64,000 bases of DNA from Bacillota bacterium (GCA_023444055.1 JAEZRV010000041.1:1-64000), one strand, 5' to 3'. Counted from the first letter of the stretch, positions 8,557 through 17,757 are shown. The notes: generated by a model not told the origin, from the letters alone. Numbers and translations are program-made.

Positions 8557-8727
8557 ATGGCATATTTTATTACTGACGCATGTATTAGTTGTGGAGCTTG
8601 TGAACCTGAATGTCCTGTATCTTGCATAACTGCAGGAGATAGCTCATATGTAATAGATGCTGATGCTTGCATTGAATGTGGTGCATGTGCAAATGTGTGT
8701 CCAGTGGATGCTCCAGAACAGAAGTAA
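8557..8727 (+). CDS. 2[4Fe-4S] clostridial ferredoxin
   Basis: A 56-residue electron carrier with two classic clusters: CISCGACEPECP and CIECGACANVCPVDAP. The ATG follows AGGAGGTG by 8 nt, with its own promoter upstream and a strong terminator downstream, so it is a single-gene unit inserted in the ricT-trmN6 stretch. Low-potential ferredoxins of this size supply electrons to hydrogenases, PFOR and radical SAM enzymes in anaerobes. Confidence 0.97.
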   Translation: MAYFITDACISCGACEPECPVSCITAGDSSYVIDADACIECGACANVCPVDAPEQK

Positions 8728-8742
8728 TATTTTTAGGTAATG

Positions 8743-8782
8743 AAGGTCAGATAAGGGGATAACCTTTATTTGGCCTTTTTTT
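8743..8782 (+). terminator. Rho-independent terminator after ferredoxin
   Basis: Twelve-bp stem AAGGTCAGATAA / TTATTTGGCCTT (two G-U pairs) with an 11-nt loop, running into a T tract. Confidence 0.85.
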
Positions 8783-8834
8783 CAATAATAAAATAGCTTT
8801 ATATTGTAATACGAATTAGTATAAGAGGTGCAGA

Positions 8835-9587
8835 TTGGTTGAGATAAATGAAAAGGAACGAATAGATGACTTGCAGCTTAAGGGTTTACGGCTTATCCAG
8901 AATGTTGATAAATTTTGCTTTGGAGTAGATGCAGTTCTATTGTCTGACTTCGCAGATGTTAAAAAGGATTGTAGAGTGCTTGATATTGGTACGGGAACAG
9001 GAATTATTCCAATATTATTAGCTGGCAAAACGCAGGCAAAATCAATTGTAGGTCTTGAAATACAGGAAAGTATGGCTGAAATGGCAAGTAGGAGCGTTAT
9101 ACTGAATGACCTTCAAAACAGAGTTCAAATAGTACATGGGGATATCAAAAAATATAATGAATATTTCAATAAATCTAGCTTTGAACTAGTAGTATCAAAC
9201 CCTCCATATACTAATAAAGGCTGTGGTCTAGTTAATCCCCATGATAGTAAAGCTATTTCAAGACATGAAATTCTCTGCAGCTTAGAAGATGTTATCAGTT
9301 CTGCAGCATCGCTATTAACTTCAGGTGGACAATTAGCTATGGTCCATAGACCAGAGAGACTTGCAGATGTAATATGCAGTATGAGAAATAACGGAATAGA
9401 GCCAAAATATTTAAGATTTGTACATCCTAAGCCTTATAGAAAACCTAATATGATATTAATTAAGGGCAATAGGGGTGGAAAACCGGAACTAAAGGTCCAA
9501 GAGCCACTATATGTATACAATTCTGATGGGACATATTCTGATGAAATAAACAAAATATATGGTAGAGAGGTAACAAAAATTGAGTGA
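8835..9587 (+). CDS. trmN6: tRNA1(Val) (adenine-37-N6)-methyltransferase-like
   Basis: A 250-residue SAM-dependent methyltransferase of the TrmN6/YfiC (Bacillus YabB) group. The SAM site is VLDIGTGTGIIPILLA (around residues 46-61), and the N6-adenine motif NPPY is present (VVSNPPYTNKGCG). The start is TTG 8835 with AGAGGTG upstream. Its last 8 nt overlap rsmI, implying translational coupling, and the pair is conserved in Firmicutes. Confidence 0.88.
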   Translation: MVEINEKERIDDLQLKGLRLIQNVDKFCFGVDAVLLSDFADVKKDCRVLDIGTGTGIIPILLAGKTQAKSIVGLEIQESMAEMASRSVILNDLQNRVQIVHGDIKKYNEYFNKSSFELVVSNPPYTNKGCGLVNPHDSKAISRHEILCSLEDVISSAASLLTSGGQLAMVHRPERLADVICSMRNNGIEPKYLRFVHPKPYRKPNMILIKGNRGGKPELKVQEPLYVYNSDGTYSDEINKIYGREVTKIE

Positions 9588-10428
9588 AAAAGGTACCCTT
9601 TTTCTTGTAGCTACTCCAATAGGAAATCTTCAAGACATAACATTCAGAGCGGTAAATACGCTTAAAGAGGTTGATATGATTGCAGCTGAGGACACGAGGC
9701 AATCTATAAAGCTTCTCAATCACTTTGAGATAAAGAAGCCATTAATCAGTTATCATGAGCATAATAAGAATACAAAGGGTAATTATTTAATTGAGCAACT
9801 GCTAATTGGGAAGAATATTGCTTTAGTCTCAGATGCTGGTAGTCCCGGAATATCTGATCCTGGAGAGGACTTGGTTAAACTTGCTGTAGAAAATAACATA
9901 AAAGTTACGATGATTCCTGGACCAGTTGCAGCTATGACTGGTTTGGTGATTTCTGGTTTATCAACAGGACAGTTTGTTTTTGAAGGATTTCTGCCTATGA
10001 ATAAAAGAGCAAGGCAAGAACACCTAATTAGATTAAAAGATGAATTTCGGACTATTATTTTTTACGAGGCACCCCATAAGCTTTCATACACATTGAAAGA
10101 TATATATTATGTTTTTGGTGATAGAAAGATAGCCCTTGCAAGAGAGCTTACCAAAATGCATGAAGAGGTTATAAGATGTAGCCTTCTTGAAGCAATGGAA
10201 CTATATTCTGAAAAGTCACCTAAAGGGGAATATGTTCTGATAGTAGAGGGACAGAACCTAAATATACTTAAAGAAAATGAGAAAGATAAATTTTCTGAAA
10301 TTAGTATTGAAGAGCATGTTCAAATGTATATAGACGAGGGATTATCTAAGAAGGATGCTATCAAAAAGGTAGCTGACGATAGAGGATTAATAAAAAGAGA
10401 TGTATATAATGTAGTTATGAAGAAATAA
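9580..10428 (+). CDS. rsmI: 16S rRNA 2'-O-ribose C1402 methyltransferase
   Basis: A 282-residue tetrapyrrole-methylase-fold enzyme. It starts FLVATPIGNLQDITFRA and has AAEDTRQSIKLLNHF, SDAGSPGISDPGE and GPVAAMTGLVISGL, all RsmI signatures, with FYEAPHKL later and a C-terminal helical domain. The start is TTG 9580, overlapping the preceding gene. It modifies C1402 in the ribosomal P site. Confidence 0.95.
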   Translation: MSEKGTLFLVATPIGNLQDITFRAVNTLKEVDMIAAEDTRQSIKLLNHFEIKKPLISYHEHNKNTKGNYLIEQLLIGKNIALVSDAGSPGISDPGEDLVKLAVENNIKVTMIPGPVAAMTGLVISGLSTGQFVFEGFLPMNKRARQEHLIRLKDEFRTIIFYEAPHKLSYTLKDIYYVFGDRKIALARELTKMHEEVIRCSLLEAMELYSEKSPKGEYVLIVEGQNLNILKENEKDKFSEISIEEHVQMYIDEGLSKKDAIKKVADDRGLIKRDVYNVVMKK

Positions 10429-10510
10429 TACTACTTTGCATTTAAAATATACGAAAGACACATTTTAAAGACAAACTAGTATAAATCAAAGATGTATTTT
10501 TAATAAAAAA

Positions 10511-10546
10511 TAAAGAGAACCTCAGAAAAGAAGTTCTCTTTATTTT
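10511..10546. terminator. Bidirectional terminator between rsmI and abrB
   Basis: Stem TAAAGAGAAC (10511-10520) and GTTCTCTTTA (10533-10542), A-rich on the left and T-rich on the right. It can serve rsmI on the plus strand and the convergent abrB gene on the minus strand. Confidence 0.85.
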
Positions 10547-10572
10547 AGATACAATCTGAAAATTAATTATAA

Positions 10573-10815
10573 TTAGTTACCTTTTAATTCTTTTAGGCAT
10601 TCAGGACAAATATTTTTACCCTTATAAACTTGAACATCCTTTGCATTAGCGCAGAATATACAAGCAGGCTCATATTTTTTCAAAATAATTGTTGAATCGT
10701 CAACATAAATCTCTAGAGCATCCTTTTCTGCGATGTCAAAAGTTCTACGAAGCTCAATTGGAAGAACTACTCTTCCTAGTTCATCAACCTTTCTTACTAT
10801 ACCTGTTGATTTCAT
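10573..10815 (-). CDS. abrB: AbrB/SpoVT-family transition-state regulator
   Basis: An 80-residue DNA-binding regulator. Residues 1-50 form the swapped-hairpin domain (STGIVRKVDELGRVVLPIELRR). The tail has a zinc-ribbon-like pair, CIFCANA and CPECLKEL, typical of clostridial AbrB. The ribosome site (GGAGG) and a consensus promoter lie upstream on the minus strand. AbrB represses stationary-phase and sporulation genes, and its place next to metG/rsmI is conserved. Confidence 0.93.
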   Translation of the reverse strand: MKSTGIVRKVDELGRVVLPIELRRTFDIAEKDALEIYVDDSTIILKKYEPACIFCANAKDVQVYKGKNICPECLKELKGN

Positions 10816-10864
10816 AATTTTTAACCTCCTATATACACTTTATATTTCGACAAACTTCGAATTT

Positions 10865-10893
10865 ATAATACCATATATTCCATTTAACGTCAA
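10865..10893 (-). promoter_or_regulatory. Promoter of abrB
   Basis: On the minus strand TTGACG (10893-10888) and TATTAT (10870-10865) are 17 bp apart. A TTCGAA..TCGAA direct/inverted motif follows between 10840 and 10862, a plausible autoregulatory site. Confidence 0.7.
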
Positions 10894-11229
10894 CTTTAAA
10901 ATTAAAAAAATAAATTGGTATTTGGGAGTAAGAATGTAAGAAAAATACTGCATTTTACTGGGCTTGAGGCACTTTGTGAGCGTAACAATAGAAATGTTAA
11001 GTTTTTATGAATATTATATTACAATTAAATTACAAAGATAGAAAAATAATACTGGGAATATAATAGTCTTTCAATAGAATATTCGACAAAAATCTGCTAT
11101 AAGTTAAGTCATAAAATATATAAACTATTGCATATATAGTAAAGTAGCAGATACTAGTATAAACTAAATTTTCAAAAAAATATACAGTAATTTTAAAGTT
11201 TATTTAAAATAATATATTTTGGGGTTAAT
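10894..11229. other. Intergenic region between divergent abrB and spmA
   Basis: Very AT-rich. Apart from the abrB promoter at its left edge and the spmA ribosome site region (TTTTGGGG) at its right edge, I see no gene, clear hairpin or repeat. Confidence 0.5.
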
Positions 11230-11814
11230 ATGATTAATTATATATGGGTTGGATTACTTTTTATAGGGTTTATTGCTGGGATTTTTACAGGTAGAATTGA
11301 CCAGGTTACAAAAGCCGCTATGGACTCAGCACAATCGGCTATAATGGTATGCATTGGGCTTTTAGGGGTAATGTGTCTCTGGACTGGGTTAATGAAAATA
11401 GCGGATAAAAGTGGGTTGGTTAACATGATTGGTAGACTTGTGAGACCGGTATTGAGATTTCTATTCCCAGACATACCAAAAGAGCATCCAGCACTAGGAG
11501 CTATAGTCATGAATCTAGTGGCAAATTTTCTTGGGCTTGGGAATGCGGCAACCCCACTTGGAATCAAAGCTATGAATGAATTACAAAGCCTAAATAAAGA
11601 TAAAAAAACAGCGACTGATTCTATGTGCATGTTCCTAGTGTTAAATACAGCTGCAATTCAATTGATTCCAGCAAATATAATAGCCCTTAGAACATCTGAA
11701 GGCTCAAAAAAACCTGCAGAAATTATAGTGTGTATTTGGATTGCATCTATTTGTGCAACGATTATGGGAATTGTATCAGCAAAGCTATTGTCAAAGGTAT
11801 GGAATGATAAATAG
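11230..11814 (+). CDS. spmA: Spore maturation protein A
   Basis: A 194-residue integral membrane protein of the nucleoside-recognition (Gate) family. SpmA and SpmB are needed for spore core dehydration and SpoVA-linked traffic. It has four to five hydrophobic segments and the family motif LVANFLGLGNAATPLGIKAM around residues 95-115. It is followed by spmB. The end of the gene lies in a degenerate tandem duplication. Confidence 0.93.
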   Translation: MINYIWVGLLFIGFIAGIFTGRIDQVTKAAMDSAQSAIMVCIGLLGVMCLWTGLMKIADKSGLVNMIGRLVRPVLRFLFPDIPKEHPALGAIVMNLVANFLGLGNAATPLGIKAMNELQSLNKDKKTATDSMCMFLVLNTAAIQLIPANIIALRTSEGSKKPAEIIVCIWIASICATIMGIVSAKLLSKVWNDK

Positions 11815-11877
11815 AAAGTCAGAGGATTGTCAGGTATGGAATGACAAATAGAGAGGCAGAAGATGGTCAAAGGTATT
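11791..11877. repeat. Degenerate tandem repeat at the spmA/spmB junction
   Basis: Units beginning TCAAAGGTATGGAATGA (11791), TCAGGTATGGAATGACA (11830) and TCAAAGGTATTTA (11867) repeat at 39 and 37 bp. The unit begins within the last codons of spmA (ending in KVWNDK), so the intergenic spacer appears to be a partly decayed duplication of the spmA 3' end. Confidence 0.65.
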
Positions 11878-12443
11878 TAATATTAAATAAAAAAGTTAGA
11901 ACGTTGGTGACTATGGGAGTAATAAGGAGTATATCAGATTTCGCAATCCCAGCAATATTTATTATAATATTACTTGCAGCAGTATTAAAAAAAGTTAAGG
12001 CATATGATTTGTTTGTTGAGGGTGCTAAAGAAGGAGTAGAAACAATTTTCAGGATAATGCCTTCGTTAGTTGGGCTATTAGTGGCAGTTGGTGTTTTTAA
12101 GGCCTCTGGGGCTATGGATATCTTGATATATATATTAAGACCAATAATAGATCTTTTGGGGATGCCTCCGCAGGTTGCACCATTAGCATTATTAAGACCT
12201 ATTTCAGGCAGTGCATCATTCGCATTTGTTACAGAAATAATAAAAACCTTTGGACCAGATACCTTTGAAGGTAGAGTTGCTGCAGTTATGATGGGATCTA
12301 CAGAGACTATTTTCTATACGCTGGCAGTGTATTACGGAGCTGTTGGCATCAAAAATATCAGGTATACACTGATAGCTGCTATAATGGCTGATATTATTAG
12401 TGTAATAGCATCTTTATGGGCATGCAGACTTGTATTTGGCTAG
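11841..12443 (+). CDS. spmB: Spore maturation protein B
   Basis: A membrane protein, partner of SpmA. Motifs are YDLFVEGAKEGVETIFRIMPSLVGLLVAVGVF and LLRPISGSASFAFVTEI, then GSTETIFYTLAVYYGAVG. The frame opens at ATG 11841, but family members start about where MGVIRSISDF begins here (ATG 11913). The extra 24 residues lie in the tandem-duplicated spacer, so the true start could be 11913. Neither start has a strong ribosome site. Confidence 0.92.
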   Translation: MTNREAEDGQRYLILNKKVRTLVTMGVIRSISDFAIPAIFIIILLAAVLKKVKAYDLFVEGAKEGVETIFRIMPSLVGLLVAVGVFKASGAMDILIYILRPIIDLLGMPPQVAPLALLRPISGSASFAFVTEIIKTFGPDTFEGRVAAVMMGSTETIFYTLAVYYGAVGIKNIRYTLIAAIMADIISVIASLWACRLVFG

Positions 12444-12466
12444 AATATAAATATACACACGTAAAG

Positions 12467-13525
12467 CTAAAATTGACTTTTAGCAATTATCATCTTCACA
12501 ATATTGCTGCATATAAACATTCCATGCCCGCCGGATTTTAGTAGAACTTTGCTAGTAATTTTATTCATACCAACCTCAGCTTTTGGATGTGTAGCATATA
12601 TACTAAGCAGAATTTTTATTATACAACGATAACTCCTGAAATAGAGGTTTTTTTGTTCGTGTGCCTTATTAATAAAATAAATAACTCTATTTTCATATTC
12701 TTTTAAATTTGTATAATAGAAAATAGAGTTAATTTCTCTAGAAAAAAGATTGTCATTACAGTTCAAATAGCCTTCTAACATTTTTTGAATGCCACAAATC
12801 CAAGGGAAAAAGGTCATATTTATATCTTCAAGCTCTTGGCTGGATAAATTAGGATTAGTGGCTAAAGCAAGTAACATTTGAAGAGTAAGAGTCGAATCAA
12901 TAGACATACAAAATTCCCAGCTTGATATATCGGCATATTTTTGACCATGAGCAGTACTCCAACTATTAAGATTTACTTCTCTATTATCTTCATTAGAAGA
13001 GTACTTTGTTACCTGTAAATCAATAAATAAAGACAGATAGGTAACAATATAATCCCTGACTATATTAAATGAAGGCAGAAGGAGAACCTTTTGTCTGCAT
13101 TTTTCTACAAGTATACTTAAATAACCATCATCATCTTTAGAAGGGAAAAAAGTAAAATACTTTATAAAATCGTCTGAACGAATATTTGTAGCATCTTTTA
13201 GAGATGAGAAAATAAGCTTTAAAAATGGTTCTGTACTAGCCGATGAATGAGAGCAAATTGTATCTAAGTACTGAATAATTGCTTGGAATGAGAAAATAAC
13301 CTCAGTTGCTAAAGGAATATCAACATCTGGATATAAAGTGAAAATAGATGAAACTGCTAAATCAAATCTATTTTTATCTAGTGCTTCGGTAGCATAGCTT
13401 CTGATTGAACGTGATTTGATTTGATTTGTATATTGGCTATATTCGTTTATCCTTTTGGTGACTATTGGATAAACCAATTTAGAGTGTTTTTTAGAAAAAT
13501 AAATACAGTTTATAAAATCTAGCAT
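12467..13525 (-). CDS. DUF2600 / tetraprenyl-beta-curcumene synthase-like protein (YtpB type)
   Basis: About 352 residues from the ATG at 13525, chosen because AAAGGAAT lies 8-9 nt upstream; GTG 13552 is the longest frame. Family motifs seen are IIQYLDTICS, SKDDDGYLSILVEKCRQ, LPSFNIVRDYIVTYLSLFIDLQ, WEFCMSIDSTLTLQ and FFPWICGIQKMLEGY. Bacillus YtpB cyclises or releases C35 prenyl diphosphates leading to sporulenes, which fits its place beside spmAB. The first Asp-rich box reads YLDTICSH rather than the usual YLDxxxDR, so activity is uncertain. It is convergent with spmB, 23 bp away. Confidence 0.85.
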   Translation of the reverse strand: MLDFINCIYFSKKHSKLVYPIVTKRINEYSQYTNQIKSRSIRSYATEALDKNRFDLAVSSIFTLYPDVDIPLATEVIFSFQAIIQYLDTICSHSSASTEPFLKLIFSSLKDATNIRSDDFIKYFTFFPSKDDDGYLSILVEKCRQKVLLLPSFNIVRDYIVTYLSLFIDLQVTKYSSNEDNREVNLNSWSTAHGQKYADISSWEFCMSIDSTLTLQMLLALATNPNLSSQELEDINMTFFPWICGIQKMLEGYLNCNDNLFSREINSIFYYTNLKEYENRVIYFINKAHEQKNLYFRSYRCIIKILLSIYATHPKAEVGMNKITSKVLLKSGGHGMFICSNIVKMIIAKSQF

Positions 13526-13567
13526 ACCAAATGTCATTCCTTTCACAGTCACTTATCTAGCATATTT

Positions 13568-13597
13568 TATTCCACATTTTAAATGCAATTAGTATAA
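13568..13597. repeat. Dispersed repeat, half copy
   Basis: TTATTCCACATTTTAAATG-CAATTAGTATAA matches the right half of the hairpin repeats at 16756-16801 and 41446-41492. It lies between the minus-strand DUF2600 gene and metG. Confidence 0.6.
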
Positions 13598-13829
13598 AAA
13601 CATAGAGCAATCTTTATTCGAGTTAATATTATCCTTGAAAAATTATTAACAAATATGTATAGTAATATTATGTAATTTTAATTAAATTACGCTTTAAGAT
13701 AAGAACTCTATTATAATTATAACATTTAAGAAAGTAATTATAATCTTTATTCTATAAATTAAATAAAATGTTATTGTATTGTTGTTTCGCTTGAAAAGTG
13801 GACAATTTTCGGCAAATAAGGAGGAAATC

Positions 13830-15851
13830 ATGCCTAAAAAAACTTATTATATTACTACACCTATATATTATCCCAGCGGAAATCTTCATATAGGACATTC
13901 GTATACAACTGTTGCAGCAGATGCTGTAGCTAGATATAAAAGGTTAACTGGTTACGATGTAATGTTTTTGACAGGAACTGACGAACACGGTCAGAAAATA
14001 CAGAGAAAGGCCGAGGAAAAGGGAATAACTCCAAAAGCCTATGTTGATGAAATTGTATCAGGTATAAAAGATCTTTGGACGCTAATGAAAATAACTAACG
14101 ACAAGTTTATTAGAACTACAGATAAAGAACATGTTGAGGCTGTTCAAAGAATATTTAAAAAGCTATATGACCAAGGTGACATATATAAGGGTTCATATGA
14201 GGGCTGGTATTGTACACCTTGTGAGTCATTTTGGACAAAGACTCAGCTAGTAGATGGGAAATGTCCTGACTGTGGCCGTGAAGTAGAACTGACTAAGGAA
14301 GAAAGCTATTTCTTTAGACTATCTAAATATCAAGACAGATTAATAAAGTTAATTGAGGAGAATCCTAACTTTATTCAACCTGCATCAAGACAAAATGAGA
14401 TGTTGAATAACTTCCTAAGGCCAGGTTTAGAGGATCTCTGTGTTTCTCGTACTACGTTTAATTGGGGAATACCAGTTACGTTTGATGATAAGCATGTTGT
14501 ATATGTATGGATAGATGCTTTGTCAAACTATATAACAGCACTTGGATATTCTTCTCAGGATGATACTAATTACAAAAAATATTGGCCTGCAGATGTTCAT
14601 TTAGTAGGTAAAGAAATTATACGTTTCCACACAATAATATGGCCTGCAATGCTGATGGCACTCGATTTACCACTTCCTAAACAGATTTATGGACATGGTT
14701 GGCTCTTGCTTGAAGGTGGAAAGATGTCAAAATCTAAAGGCAATGTAGTTGATCCTAAGATATTGGTAGATAAATATGGACTTGATGCTATAAGATATTT
14801 TTTACTTAGAGAGGTTCCATTTGGATCGGATGGCATTTTCTCCAATGAAGCACTTATAACTAGAATTAATTCTGATTTGGCAAACGATTTGGGCAATTTA
14901 GTTAGCAGAACTGTTGCTATGATAGATAAATACTTTGCTGGTATTATTCCAGATTCAAAGTCAGCAGGTAATTTTGATGACGATTTAATAAAAATAGTAA
15001 TGGAAATCCCTAAAAAGGTAGAGGATATGCTTGATAAATTCCAGTTTAGCACAGCCTTAGCTGAAATATGGAAAGTCATTTCCAGGGCAAATAAGTACAT
15101 TGATGAAACAATGCCTTGGGTATTGGCAAAGGATGAATCAAATAACGCAAGACTAGCACAAGTAATGTATAACCTTGCAGAAACATTGAGAGTTGTTAGT
15201 GTTCTTATTTTGCCATTTATGCCTGAAACACCAGAAAAGATTTGGAGGCAATTAGGAATTGAGGATACAGGCCTAGTTGAATGGGAAAAAGCAAAGGAAT
15301 GGGGCTTATATCCATCAGGTGTAAGTGTTAAAAAGGGTGAGATAATATTCCCACGAATTGATTTAAAGAAAGAGCTTGAAGAAATAGAAAAAATTATCCA
15401 AGCAAATGCATCGACAGAAAAAATTGAGAAATCAGAAAAAGTCGAGAAAATAGATAAAGACGCAAAAAAACAAGCAAAAAATGAGACTGTAAGTGCTGCT
15501 TCTGATACAGACAATGAAACAAATGCAAACCTTATAACAATTGATGATTTCTCAAAGGTTGAACTTAGGGTTGCAAAAGTTATTGAAGCAGAAAAGGTTG
15601 AAAAGGCAGATAAGCTTTTAAAAATGAAGCTCCAGGTTGGTGAAGAAACAAGACAAGTGGTTTCAGGGATTGCTAAATATTATACTCCAGAGGAAATGGT
15701 GGGGAAAACCCTAATACTTGTTGCTAACTTAAAGCCTGCTAAGCTTAGAGGCATTGAATCACAGGGAATGATTCTAGCGGCTTCAAATGAAAATGGACTT
15801 TCATTGGTTACAATTGATAAGGATTTAGGCAGTGGAGCAAGAGTGGGATAA
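13830..15851 (+). CDS. metG: Methionyl-tRNA synthetase
   Basis: A 673-residue class I synthetase from the ATG at 13830, preceded by AAGGAGGAA (an in-frame upstream TTG at 13779 would add 17 residues without support). Present are the HIGH-type motif GNLHIGHSYTT, the zinc knuckle CTPCESFW..GKCPDCG, the KMSKS loop (GGKMSKSKGN), and a C-terminal Trbp111-like tRNA-binding domain (DFSKVELRVAKVIEAEKV to the end). A Lys/Glu-rich linker with repeated EK-EK motifs joins the two parts. Confidence 0.97.
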   Translation: MPKKTYYITTPIYYPSGNLHIGHSYTTVAADAVARYKRLTGYDVMFLTGTDEHGQKIQRKAEEKGITPKAYVDEIVSGIKDLWTLMKITNDKFIRTTDKEHVEAVQRIFKKLYDQGDIYKGSYEGWYCTPCESFWTKTQLVDGKCPDCGREVELTKEESYFFRLSKYQDRLIKLIEENPNFIQPASRQNEMLNNFLRPGLEDLCVSRTTFNWGIPVTFDDKHVVYVWIDALSNYITALGYSSQDDTNYKKYWPADVHLVGKEIIRFHTIIWPAMLMALDLPLPKQIYGHGWLLLEGGKMSKSKGNVVDPKILVDKYGLDAIRYFLLREVPFGSDGIFSNEALITRINSDLANDLGNLVSRTVAMIDKYFAGIIPDSKSAGNFDDDLIKIVMEIPKKVEDMLDKFQFSTALAEIWKVISRANKYIDETMPWVLAKDESNNARLAQVMYNLAETLRVVSVLILPFMPETPEKIWRQLGIEDTGLVEWEKAKEWGLYPSGVSVKKGEIIFPRIDLKKELEEIEKIIQANASTEKIEKSEKVEKIDKDAKKQAKNETVSAASDTDNETNANLITIDDFSKVELRVAKVIEAEKVEKADKLLKMKLQVGEETRQVVSGIAKYYTPEEMVGKTLILVANLKPAKLRGIESQGMILAASNENGLSLVTIDKDLGSGARVG

Positions 15852-15880
15852 TATTTGTATTAGCGAAGATAGGTGATATT

Positions 15881-16648
15881 TTGATTTTTGATACACATGC
15901 ACATTATGATGATAATAAATTTGATGAAGATAGGGATGTACTACTAAAAGAATTACACCTAAATGGAATCTCATATATACTTAATGCCTGCGCAAGCTTG
16001 GAATCCTTAGATGCCAATATTGCACTTGCGGAAAAGTATGATTTTATATATATTGCCTTGGGAATACATCCTGAGTATGCCGATAAGATGAATGAAGGTA
16101 TCTTAGATAAGATTAGGGTGCTTTCAAAGAACAAAAAGGTAGTTGCAATAGGTGAAATAGGATTAGACTATTACTATGATGATCCACCTAGAGATATCCA
16201 GAGGGAATGGTTTGAAAGGCAGATTGAGCTCGCAAAGGAGCTTAGCCTCCCTATAATTATTCATGATAGAGATGCTCATGAGGACACAATAAAAATAATT
16301 AGAAAAACAAAAGCTAGTCAGGTTGGGGGCATATTCCATTGTTTCTCAGGAAGTGTTGAAATGGCAATGGACATGCTTGATTTGAATTTTAATATAGCTA
16401 TTGGCGGAGTAGTAACATTTAAGAATGCCAGAAAAACAGTAGAAGTCGTTAAAGCAATTCCATTAGATAAACTACTTATTGAAACAGATTGCCCCTATTT
16501 AGCTCCAGAACCATACAGAGGGAAACGAAATAATTCGGGGTATCTTATTCACACAATAGAGAAAATAGCAGAAATAAAAGGCATTAGCGCTCATGAGGTG
16601 GCAGGTACTACACTTGCTAATGCAAAAAAGTTATTTAAACTAGACTAA
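15881..16648 (+). CDS. tatD: TatD family metal-dependent hydrolase
   Basis: A 255-residue TIM-barrel nuclease/hydrolase. Metal ligands are visible in FDTHAHYDD (start), GEIGLDYYYD, IIHDRDA, GGIFHCFSG and IETDCPYLAPEPYRGKRN. The start is TTG 15881 with AGGTGA upstream. It usually lies between metG and rsmA in Firmicutes. Confidence 0.95.
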   Translation: MIFDTHAHYDDNKFDEDRDVLLKELHLNGISYILNACASLESLDANIALAEKYDFIYIALGIHPEYADKMNEGILDKIRVLSKNKKVVAIGEIGLDYYYDDPPRDIQREWFERQIELAKELSLPIIIHDRDAHEDTIKIIRKTKASQVGGIFHCFSGSVEMAMDMLDLNFNIAIGGVVTFKNARKTVEVVKAIPLDKLLIETDCPYLAPEPYRGKRNNSGYLIHTIEKIAEIKGISAHEVAGTTLANAKKLFKLD

Positions 16649-16755
16649 CACTCATAGTATTGAAAAATGCGAAGTTTACAATTCGTGTATTCAACATTCT
16701 CTTTGCATTTTGAGCAACCAAGCAATGACGAGCTTCGCTCCATCGCCGCAAATGC

Positions 16756-16801
16756 GGCTATTTAAAATGTGATTCCACATTTTAAATGCAAATTAGTATA
16801 A
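16756..16801. repeat. Dispersed hairpin repeat
   Basis: GGCTATTTAAAATGTG then ATT then CCACATTTTAAATGC then AAATTAGTATAA: a 12-bp inverted repeat with a short loop followed by a conserved tail. A near copy is at 41446-41492 and a half copy at 13568. It may be a small mobile palindrome or a regulatory hairpin. A TTAGTATAA tail just before the next gene could act as part of a promoter. Confidence 0.65.
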
Positions 16802-16813
16802 GAAGTGAAAGGG

Positions 16814-17542
16814 ATGGATAAAAATATGAAAAAGTTTATTATTGTTATTGTATTTGTATTTTTAATCGCCATACTTATTTCTTTTAATTATTTACTATGG
16901 GACAGAGAAAGACAAATGGAAAGTTATCAAAATATGAGCCAGTCAAATAATCTCACTATTGAGACTCTAAGTGAAAAGATGGCTACCCTTGATAAGCTAA
17001 ATAAGGAACTCAATACAAAATTAGAAACTATTATTGATGAGAATAAGACAATAAAAGATAATCTAACGGTGTCAAACAAAGAGAAAGCAGAATTGCAGAA
17101 GGAAGTTGAAATAAGAAATAATTTGATTTTTGCACTAAAGGAATCTATAAATTCTTCGCCTATGAATACAGTAATAAAAAAATGGACTGAGGCGATTAAT
17201 TCAAAGAATTATGAAAATGCTAAAACCTTTATTAGCAAAAACTCTCAAGATAAAATATTATTAGGAGATGCAGAAGAGCTTAAGGAAATATATCAAAAGG
17301 AAATAAAAGAAATAAAACTCAAAACGTTAGAACCATATACTAAGCTAAAGGATGACGAACATATTAAAAAAATTCAGTTAAGAGTAGCTTTTGAGGTGGT
17401 CAAGCCTGAAACAGCTACTGGTATTCAAGAGCAAGTATCTGATAGTAATTTCAAAAGTGGAAATAATGAAAAATATATTACTTTCGAATTGGAACCAAAT
17501 ACAAAGGAATGGCTTATATTAGAAATGAACGATGAGCCTTAA
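16814..17542 (+). CDS. Membrane-anchored coiled-coil protein of unknown function
   Basis: About 242 residues. One N-terminal membrane helix (KKFIIVIVFVFLIAILISFNY) is followed by a coiled coil (about residues 35-110) and a soluble domain with SPMNTVIKKWTEAINSKNYENAKTFISK, reminiscent of NTF2/Mce-like extracytoplasmic domains. ATG 16814 has GAAGTG 6 nt upstream; ATG 16826 is an alternative. It lies between tatD and the yabE-like gene, suggesting a cell-envelope role, but I do not recognise the family. Confidence 0.75.
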   Translation: MDKNMKKFIIVIVFVFLIAILISFNYLLWDRERQMESYQNMSQSNNLTIETLSEKMATLDKLNKELNTKLETIIDENKTIKDNLTVSNKEKAELQKEVEIRNNLIFALKESINSSPMNTVIKKWTEAINSKNYENAKTFISKNSQDKILLGDAEELKEIYQKEIKEIKLKTLEPYTKLKDDEHIKKIQLRVAFEVVKPETATGIQEQVSDSNFKSGNNEKYITFELEPNTKEWLILEMNDEP

Positions 17543-17687
17543 ATATACTTTAGTTTGTATTGGTTTGGCTAATTAAAAAAAACCTTATTCATAAATTTAA
17601 AAGGTGATTAATATACTAAGTTTCAGTTAATAATTGTAAAAGAGGGATAAAAATAGGAGAAATATTTCCATTATCTAGGTAATATGT

Positions 17688-17716
17688 TTGACAAATATAT
17701 GTGCTTAGACTAAAAT
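17688..17716 (+). promoter_or_regulatory. Promoter of the yabE-like gene
   Basis: TTGACA (17688-17693) and TAAAAT (17711-17716) with a 17-bp spacer, about 40 bp before the ATG. Confidence 0.7.
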
Positions 17717-17757
17717 ATCAATAGTCCCTTTGAATATTTTAACAGGAGGTTAGTATT

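Noticed and set aside
14687..15514. 275-codon minus-strand frame opposite metG
   Set aside because: Lies entirely within the well-supported metG coding region, low-complexity Ser/Ile/Phe composition, no ribosome site or family motif.
17543..17757. Possible c-di-AMP (ydaO) riboswitch before yabE or before the KimA-like gene
   Set aside because: Neither upstream region contains the conserved core of that riboswitch; only ordinary promoter elements are visible.
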